From NCBI GenBank assembly GCA_021781185.1, contig JAJXXI010000485.1:1-5969 (forward strand): DNA of 5,969 nt, in the 5' to 3' direction. This DNA is from a bacterium (GTDB taxonomy: Bacteria; Verrucomicrobiota; Verrucomicrobiia; Limisphaerales; UBA11358). Each line of letters starts with the position of its first letter. Position 1 is the stretch's first letter. Under the pieces are notes generated by a model, which saw only the letters and a list, made by a program, of their open reading frames with translations, was not told the DNA's origin and ran no database searches. The position numbers were made by a program, and so were the translations under genes. Below are positions 1 to 4,271 of the stretch, piece after piece.

Positions 1-179
1 GGACAGGGCGGACAACCGTTGCCGCACCATGCGTAGCGGCGGGTGAAACGCCCCAGATCGGTGAGCGCCATGACTTCGCAGAATTGCTGGTCCAAGGCGC
101 TCAACGGCCCGAGTTCGGCCGTGACCGTGGGGAAAAGCTGGCGTTGCAGCTGGTGGAAAATCGTCGTCAGGTCAGCCAT
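1..179 (-). CDS. Probable transposase, N-terminal fragment (runs off the left edge)
   Basis: On the minus strand an ATG at 179 opens a frame that stays open for 59 codons to the window edge, so the C-terminal part is outside. The peptide begins MADLTTIFHQLQRQLFP, continues with a GPLSALDQQFCEV stretch and ends near RRYAWCGNGCPP. From memory this matches the N-terminus of DDE transposases of the IS5/IS1182 kind found in Verrucomicrobia, where a short helical leader precedes a conserved tryptophan/glycine-rich segment. The catalytic DDE residues would lie beyond the edge, so activity cannot be judged. No convincing ribosome binding site precedes the ATG. The start is divergent from the IS4 remnant 195 bp away, so at least two unrelated insertion sequences have landed here. 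The family assignment is uncertain; that this is a real reading frame is better supported. Confidence 0.55.
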   Translation of the reverse strand, partial: MADLTTIFHQLQRQLFPTVTAELGPLSALDQQFCEVMALTDLGRFTRRYAWCGNGCPPC

Positions 180-349
180 GAAAGACAGACGCGCCGCCCG
201 CCTTTCCGTTCAAACAAATCAATAATATTCCCCAACCAATCGGGGTTTTGAAAGAACCTCATGGGTTTCACCATTGTAAAAACTGGATAAAACCGCCGTC
301 CGGCCATTTTTTGATTTCAATTTTGCGACGATTTCTTGAGGGTGGCTCC
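180..349. other. Non-coding stretch between two divergent transposase starts
   Basis: No credible reading frame fills this stretch; plus-strand frames crossing it are shadows. It should contain the outer end of each neighbouring insertion sequence, but I could not find a matching terminal inverted repeat pair. A small CCCC/GGGG inverted repeat with an 8-nt loop (230-245) followed by TTTT is visible and is too short to call. The stretch is more AT-rich than the genes around it, as is common for IS ends. Confidence 0.4.
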
Positions 350-368
350 CCGCATTCCTGCGGTTTTT
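350..368 (+). terminator. Terminator-like hairpin in the leader of the IS4 transposase remnant
   Basis: CCGCA (350-354) and TGCGG (359-363) form a perfect 5-bp stem around a 4-nt loop, followed at once by five T (364-368). The ATG of the IS4 transposase remnant starts 6 bases later. Many insertion sequences carry structures just inside their end that stop outside transcription from driving the transposase, and this would fit that role. The stem is short, so a weak terminator or a chance palindrome both remain possible. Confidence 0.35.
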
Positions 369-374
369 CACCTG

Positions 375-752
375 ATGAACGAAGGTCGCACCGTCTTCGC
401 CCAACTCCTCGACTTCCTCCCCAAATACGAGTTCGACAAGTGTGTCGCCCGTTACCACGGCAACCGCCGCGTCCGCAAATTCCCCGCTTACGAACAGTTC
501 CTCGTGCTGGCCTTCGCCCAACTGACGTGGCGCGAAAGTCTGCGCGACATCGAAACCTGCCTGGCGTCCTTTGGCCCGAAACTCTACCACGCCGGCATCC
601 GCCAACCCACCGCCCGCAGCACCCTGGCCGATGCCAACGAAAATCGCGACTGGCGCATCTTTGCCGATTTCGCCCAGATCCTCATCCGGCAAGCGGGCGC
701 GCGGTTGCGGAGAATCGCCGGAAACCAGCTTGCAAGACATCGGGAAACATAG
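375..752 (+). pseudogene. IS4-family transposase, truncated to its N-terminal DUF4372-like domain
   Basis: From the ATG at 375 the frame reads MNEGRTVFAQLLDFLPKYEF, then a QFLVLAFAQLTWRESLRDIE stretch, then ARSTLADANENRDWRIFADF. These are the hallmark N-terminal motifs of IS4-family transposases with a DUF4372 domain. The match runs to about residue 107 (near base 695). After that the reading becomes arginine-rich, unrelated sequence and stops at 752, giving 125 codons where intact relatives have, from memory, about 370-400. The DDE catalytic domain is missing. None of the three plus-strand frames downstream restores a recognisable IS4 sequence, so this looks like a deletion or rearrangement at about 695 rather than a simple frameshift. 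I prefer the ATG at 375 to in-frame TTG (336) or GTG (342) because family members begin with the MNEG-type sequence. The product would not transpose. Confidence 0.85.
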
Positions 753-769
753 CCGGATTTAACCGCACT

Positions 770-793
770 TGTTAGCAGTTAGTGTTAGCAGTT
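770..793. repeat. Two-copy 13-bp-period direct repeat
   Basis: TGTTAGCAGTT occurs at 770-780 and again at 783-793, two exact 11-base copies with a period of 13. It lies between the end of the IS4 remnant and the 3' end of the tRNA gene. It could be a replication-slippage product or a trace of an insertion-sequence end. No function is evident. Confidence 0.6.
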
Positions 794-854
794 GGCCGTT
801 TTGGAAACCTGAAAAACTCACGAAAGCCTTGATTTTGCTTGATGGAATGAATTT

Positions 855-929
855 TGGTAGCGCGCACGGGAATCGAACCCGTCTTTCAGCCTTGAGAGGG
901 CCGTGTCCTAACCGATAGACGAGCACGCC
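855..929 (-). tRNA. tRNA-Glu, anticodon CTC
   Basis: The reverse complement folds into a complete 75-nt cloverleaf. The acceptor stem pairs GGCGTGC with GCGCGCT (two G-T wobbles). The D-arm stem is GTCT/GGAC and the anticodon stem is CGGCC/GGCTG. The anticodon loop is CTCTCAA (892-898), with anticodon CTC at 894-896 reading GAG. The T arm is ACGGG-TTCGATT-CCCGT. The discriminator base is A and the 3' CCA is encoded in the DNA (855-857). It lies 33 bp downstream of the HNH gene on the same strand, so it might share its transcript or have its own promoter in that gap. I see no clear hairpin-plus-T terminator past its 3' end. The IS debris begins about 100 bp beyond the 3' end. Confidence 0.95.
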
Positions 930-962
930 AATGGATAGATGCTAACTGCGGAGGCCGCGAAG

Positions 963-1598
963 TCAATGCTCCGGCTGCGTTCCCGCGTCCTCGCCTAGTT
1001 CCACGTTCCAATAGGCGAGATCCACAAAATGGCGCCAGCTATCGTGCCGGTGCAGGGTGAAGTTGATCTGCACAAAGGGACGCCACTTGGGACGTTTGGG
1101 CTTGCGCACCAGATTCATGCCGGCCTCGAACGGGGTGCGGTTGGACTTGCGCGTGTTGCAGGGAATGCAGGAGCAGACAATGTTTTCCCATGTCGTCGGC
1201 CCGCCGCGGTCACGCGGTATGACGTGGTCGAGGTTCAGGTCTTTGCGCTCAAATATCTTTCCGCAATACTGGCAGGTGTCCTTGTCGCGTTCGAAGATGT
1301 TGTGGCGGGTGAATTTGACTTCCTTCTTCGGCATCCGGTCATACATGAAGAGCAGAATGATCTTGGGCACGCGGATGCGGAAGGAGATGGCGTGAACAAC
1401 CTCATCCTGGGGGCCGTCGGTGGAAACATCGCGCCATTCTTGAAAGCTGAAGGTGCGGAACGAGCCGTCGGCATTGTTCATCACCACTTGGGCGTGGCCC
1501 TGAAAGAGAAGCGTGAGCGCCCGGCGGGCGGTGCAGACGTTGACCGCCTGCCAGAGCCGGTTCAGCACGAGCACATGCTGGTTTAACGCGGTTTTCAT
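963..1598 (-). CDS. HNH endonuclease-family protein
   Basis: This 211-residue protein has an intact HNH (His-Asn-His, beta-beta-alpha-metal) nuclease core. Counting from the ATG at 1598, C109 and C112 (CQYC) and C144 and C147 form two CxxC zinc knuckles. LDHVIPRDRGG carries the D124-H125 pair, TWENIV carries N139, and CNTRKSNRTP follows with N148 in the last HNH position. An N-terminal domain of about 85 residues (VLVLNRLWQAVNVCTARRAL and a KIILLFMYDR stretch) and a C-terminal HDSWRHFVDLAYWNVEL segment flank the core. Together they match a conserved bacterial HNH family of this length. The physiological substrate of that family is not known to me; DNA cleavage with a divalent metal is the general HNH chemistry. 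An in-frame TTG at 1604 would add two residues, and ATG is the better start. No clear ribosome binding site is present. No methyltransferase, helicase or other restriction partner sits nearby, so a defence role is unsupported here. All key residues are present and the gene looks functional. Confidence 0.9.
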   Translation of the reverse strand: MKTALNQHVLVLNRLWQAVNVCTARRALTLLFQGHAQVVMNNADGSFRTFSFQEWRDVSTDGPQDEVVHAISFRIRVPKIILLFMYDRMPKKEVKFTRHNIFERDKDTCQYCGKIFERKDLNLDHVIPRDRGGPTTWENIVCSCIPCNTRKSNRTPFEAGMNLVRKPKRPKWRPFVQINFTLHRHDSWRHFVDLAYWNVELGEDAGTQPEH

Positions 1599-1603
1599 GC
1601 GCA

Positions 1604-1654
1604 ACTCGCGGAACGGTAGCAGAACTAATCCTGGCGGTCAACCGTTCCTCGGGT
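1604..1654. promoter_or_regulatory. Imperfect inverted repeat in the divergent HNH/TPR promoter region
   Basis: GGAACGGT (1610-1617) and ACCGTTCC (1641-1648) are perfect 8-base reverse complements separated by 23 bases. Pairing continues outward with one mismatch (1609/1649) and one G-T wobble (1606/1652) to an arm of about 14 bases (1604-1617 with 1641-1654). A third partial copy, CGGT at 1635-1638, also faces ACCG at 1641-1644. The repeat lies between two divergent starts (1598 minus and 1714 plus), only 6 bases from the HNH start. It could be a two-half-site operator, or a hairpin in the HNH mRNA leader if transcription starts upstream of it. No convincing -35/-10 pair is visible. The geometry is seen directly; the role is inferred. 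Confidence 0.5.
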
Positions 1655-1713
1655 GACAGTTGCGTGACGCGGCAGCGGTTGCTAAAGCCGGGGTTGTCTG
1701 GCAGTTTTTGGGC

Positions 1714-3654
1714 ATGAAAGCATTCTTGGTCGCTGCCGGGTTGTTCGCGGCGTCGCTGGTCAACGCCCAGGCACAACAGCAGGCCGATGACAACTACATC
1801 GGCATTTACGGGCTCATCCAACGGGCGGATCATCTGGCCGAGACCGGGGATGCCGGCGAGGCGCTCGCCGCTTACACGGATGCCCAAAAATCTTTGCAGC
1901 AATTTCAACGCAGCTATCCGGATTGGAATCCGAACATCGTTAATTTCAGGCTGAATCAAATTTCGGAAAAGATTGTCGGTTTAAAAAAGCAGGTGCCGGC
2001 ACATGCGGTCGCCGCCCCCGCAAATAAAACGCCGGCCCAATCCGACGCCGCACTGGCGGCGGCCAGTCCGCCTGCCGCCGGTGAATTGGATAATCTGCGC
2101 GCCCGCTTGCAGTCTGCCATGTCAGCGAATGAATTGTTGCAGGCCAAGCTCAAAGAGGCGCTTTCCGTTCAGCCGGCGGCCGTGGATCCTCGCGAACTGG
2201 CCCGGGCCCAGGAAAAGATCCGCTGGCTCATGAAAGAAAATGATTTGCTCAAGGTCAGCCAGGCAGGAGGCGGGGCGGCCGGCGCAGTGACGCGTTACGT
2301 CACGAATGTGGTTTCGGTGATCGTTACCAACAGCCGTCCGGTGGAAGTCACCAATCTGGCCGCCGTTTTTGCCGACAACAACCGTCCGGTCATGGTCACC
2401 AACTATGTTCGCGTGCTGGTGGCAGATACGAATGCGATTGCCATGGCCCGGCTGGACCGCGCCGCTGCCGTCAAAAATTTTAATGAGGAACACGCCCGCG
2501 CCGAATTGCTGGCCGCCGAATTGGAACACCTTCGTCAAAATGCCGGCAATGCCGGAACTAATCAGGCTGATCTGGTCGCGTTGCGGACGGAGAATGCCGC
2601 GTTGAAAGGCGAGTTGGCCGCGTTGCGCGCCGGTGGGAATGATTCTGCAGACGCCGGCAATGCGGGCGTTGAATTGAAGCGGGCTCGCGAGCAGATTGCC
2701 AGACTTCAGTCCGCAGCGGAAATTGCCGCGCTTGAAAAGAGGACGCTGGAACGCAAGCTCCAGCACCTGTTGTCATCCACCAATGCCAGCGTGAGTGCCG
2801 TGGCCTATGAAGCTCGCATTCGCGACCTGACGCAGGAGCGAGACGATTTGACCGGGCGGCTGGACCGGGAAAGCCGGCAAAAGGCCGGCGGAACGGATGC
2901 CTTGCTGACCGGGCAGTTGGACGCGCTGAATTCCGAGGTGGCAACCTTGCGATCGCGGCTGGCTGTGGCCGAGGCGCAACCAGTTCCGTTCACACCGGAG
3001 GAGCTGGCGTTGTTGCGGGCGGGTTCGCCGAACCCGGCCAATTCCGGCGTGGCTTCAAAACCTACCCCGGAAATGTCGGCAGCCACCGCCGCGCTGGCGG
3101 CTTCCGCCCAGAGTCATTTTGCCCGTCAGGAATTTGACCAGGCCGAGGCGGATTACCAAAAGATTTTGGAACGCGATCAGAACAACGGCCTGGCGCTGGC
3201 AAACCTCGCCATGATTGAACTGCAACAGGACAAGCTGACCGAGGCTGCGAAGCATATCGCCGCCGCCCTCGCGCAAAGCCCCAACGATCCTTACAACCTT
3301 TCCACGCTGGGCATGCTCAAATTCCGCCAAAAGAAATATGAGGAGTCGCTCAATGCCTTGAGCCGCGCGGCGCAACTGGATCCGAACAATCCCGAAATCC
3401 AGAATTACCTCGGACTCACTTTGAGCCAGATGGGCCAGCGAAGACAGGCGGAAACAGCGTTACGCCGGGCCATTCAAATCAACCCGAACTACGCGCCGGC
3501 CCAGAACAACCTGGCGGTGGTTTACCTGAGCCAAACACCGCCAATGCCCGAACTGGCCCGCTGGCATTACCAGAAGGCTTTGGCGGCCGGGCAGCCGCGC
3601 AATCCGGACCTGGAAAAGCTGCTCGCGGAAAAAGGTGCGCCCATGAATCCGTAA
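1714..3654 (+). CDS. Exported coiled-coil and tetratricopeptide-repeat (TPR) protein
   Basis: This 646-residue protein begins with a signal peptide (MKAFLVAAGLFAASLVNAQA, likely cut after an Ala near residue 18-20), so it should act in the periplasm or at the envelope. Residues 27-93 form a helical, TPR-like domain. An Ala/Pro-rich linker (95-122) and a first coiled-coil segment (about 123-182) follow. Residues 194-241 hold six tandem octapeptides rich in VTN. A long Glu/Leu/Arg-rich coiled coil spans about 242-420, followed by a Pro-rich hinge (422-453). The C-terminus has four clear TPRs (about 457-490, 491-524, 526-559, 560-593) and a fifth with a short insertion (594-630). Canonical TPR positions are visible, for example A-L-x-x-A-x-x-L-D-P-N-N-P at the repeat ends. 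TPRs bind protein partners. The signal peptide, coiled coil, TPR order recalls CpoB/YbgF of the Tol-Pal system, but this protein is far longer and homology is not shown. The ATG at 1714 is chosen over an in-frame TTG at 1660 because it places the signal peptide at the N-terminus. No clear ribosome binding site is present. Partner and exact role are unknown. Confidence 0.88.
   Translation: MKAFLVAAGLFAASLVNAQAQQQADDNYIGIYGLIQRADHLAETGDAGEALAAYTDAQKSLQQFQRSYPDWNPNIVNFRLNQISEKIVGLKKQVPAHAVAAPANKTPAQSDAALAAASPPAAGELDNLRARLQSAMSANELLQAKLKEALSVQPAAVDPRELARAQEKIRWLMKENDLLKVSQAGGGAAGAVTRYVTNVVSVIVTNSRPVEVTNLAAVFADNNRPVMVTNYVRVLVADTNAIAMARLDRAAAVKNFNEEHARAELLAAELEHLRQNAGNAGTNQADLVALRTENAALKGELAALRAGGNDSADAGNAGVELKRAREQIARLQSAAEIAALEKRTLERKLQHLLSSTNASVSAVAYEARIRDLTQERDDLTGRLDRESRQKAGGTDALLTGQLDALNSEVATLRSRLAVAEAQPVPFTPEELALLRAGSPNPANSGVASKPTPEMSAATAALAASAQSHFARQEFDQAEADYQKILERDQNNGLALANLAMIELQQDKLTEAAKHIAAALAQSPNDPYNLSTLGMLKFRQKKYEESLNALSRAAQLDPNNPEIQNYLGLTLSQMGQRRQAETALRRAIQINPNYAPAQNNLAVVYLSQTPPMPELARWHYQKALAAGQPRNPDLEKLLAEKGAPMNP
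2293..2436 (+). repeat. Six tandem 24-bp units encoding VTN octapeptides
   Basis: Inside the TPR gene, residues 194-241 divide without gaps into six octads of the form V-x-V-T-N-x-x-x. VIVTNSRP and VMVTNYVR are typical units. VTN falls at 196, 204, 212 and 228, exactly in register. The fourth unit reads A-D-N and the sixth V-A-D at those positions, and Val opens units two to six. At the DNA level the bases at 2329-2355 and 2377-2403 (two periods apart) agree at 21 of 27 positions, so an origin by tandem duplication followed by drift is plausible. Alternating Val suggests short beta strands set between two coiled-coil segments. Confidence 0.8.
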
Positions 3655-3672
3655 AACTGGATTGATGGATAA

Positions 3673-3702
3673 TTGGATTCGACTGCGCTGCTGATAATCC
3701 AA
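3673..3702. other. Inverted repeat between the TPR and YjbQ genes
   Basis: TTGGATT (3673-3679) and AATCCAA (3696-3702) form a perfect 7-bp inverted repeat with a 16-nt loop, 18 bases after the TPR stop codon. No T-run follows, so it is not a standard intrinsic terminator. It may be a transcript-stabilising 3' hairpin, a weak protein site or chance. Confidence 0.3.
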
Positions 3703-3743
3703 ACTTCCATAAGCCACCACCCCCTCAACCCGGCTGTCTGTCC

Positions 3744-4166
3744 ATGTTGCGTCAATCTTTTCATGAACTCGCCATCGCCACGCGCGGTCGCGGCCTGGTG
3801 GAATTCACGGCGTTGGTGGAGCGATGGATTGCGGGCAACCATTTTCACGAAGGTCTGCTCACACTGCATCTACAGCACACATCCGCCTCGTTGTTGATTC
3901 AGGAAAACGCCGACCCCGACGTGCGCCGCGACTTGGACGCTTTTTTTGCGCGGCTGGTCCGGGATGGCGATCCGCTCTTCATCCACACTGCCGAGGGTGA
4001 CGACGACATGGCGGCGCACATTCGCACGGCGTTGACCACGGTGAATCTCTCGTTGCCGGTTCACGCGGGCCGGCTGACCTTGGGCACGTGGCAGGGGATT
4101 TACCTGTGGGAACACCGCACCCGGCCCCACTCCCGGCGCGTGGCGCTGCATTTCATTGGCGATTGA
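3744..4166 (+). CDS. yjbQ: YjbQ/UPF0047 family protein (thiamine-phosphate-synthase-like)
   Basis: This 140-residue protein is full length for the UPF0047/YjbQ family. Signature motifs are in order: HTSASLLIQENADPDVRRDL (45-64, with H45, E54, N55, D57), a D-D-D-M-A-A-H-I segment (86-93, with H92), and SLPVHAGRLTLGTWQGIYLW (103-122) followed by E123-H124. The conserved His and acidic residues are thought to form a metal or active-site cluster. Family members form small cytoplasmic multimers, and E. coli YjbQ has been linked to thiamine-phosphate synthase activity that can partly replace ThiE; the true physiological role is debated. No signal peptide is present. The start at 3744 fits the family N-terminus, although no ribosome binding site is seen. 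It lies 89 bp after the TPR gene and 105 bp before the FG-GAP gene, so co-transcription is possible. No thiamine-pathway gene is nearby to support the enzymatic assignment. The family call is firm and the reaction is not. Confidence 0.93.
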   Translation: MLRQSFHELAIATRGRGLVEFTALVERWIAGNHFHEGLLTLHLQHTSASLLIQENADPDVRRDLDAFFARLVRDGDPLFIHTAEGDDDMAAHIRTALTTVNLSLPVHAGRLTLGTWQGIYLWEHRTRPHSRRVALHFIGD

Positions 4167-4271
4167 GGCGGATGAAAAGCCGGTGAATGGATTTGGGTTC
4201 TGCCAATTTGGCGCTGCCGATGTGCGCGAATAATCTCGCCAATTTCTTTCGTCGCTGGCAGGTTTCGCGGC

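Noticed and set aside
219..740. 173-residue minus-strand open frame
   Set aside because: It is antisense to the IS4 transposase remnant, whose plus-strand reading matches a known family; the minus-strand reading shows no family motif.
283..766. Similar 14-base words at 283-296 and 753-766 as target duplication or IS ends
   Set aside because: Only 11 of 14 positions match and they are in direct orientation, so they are too weak to define element ends; mentioned only as a lead.
1029..1586. 185-residue plus-strand open frame
   Set aside because: It is antisense to the HNH gene, which has a complete catalytic motif set.
1660..1688. Possible promoter (TTGCGT, 17 bases, TAAAGC) for the TPR gene
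   Set aside because: Only about half the bases of each hexamer match the consensus, which is expected by chance in a region this long.
1660..1713. Upstream TTG start extending the TPR protein by 18 residues
   Set aside because: The extension would bury the signal peptide behind a charged leader; the ATG at 1714 gives a standard signal peptide.
4202..4245. GCCAATTT at 4202-4209 and 4238-4245 as operator half-sites before the FG-GAP gene
   Set aside because: Two 8-base direct copies without further similarity or a recognisable promoter nearby are likely chance.
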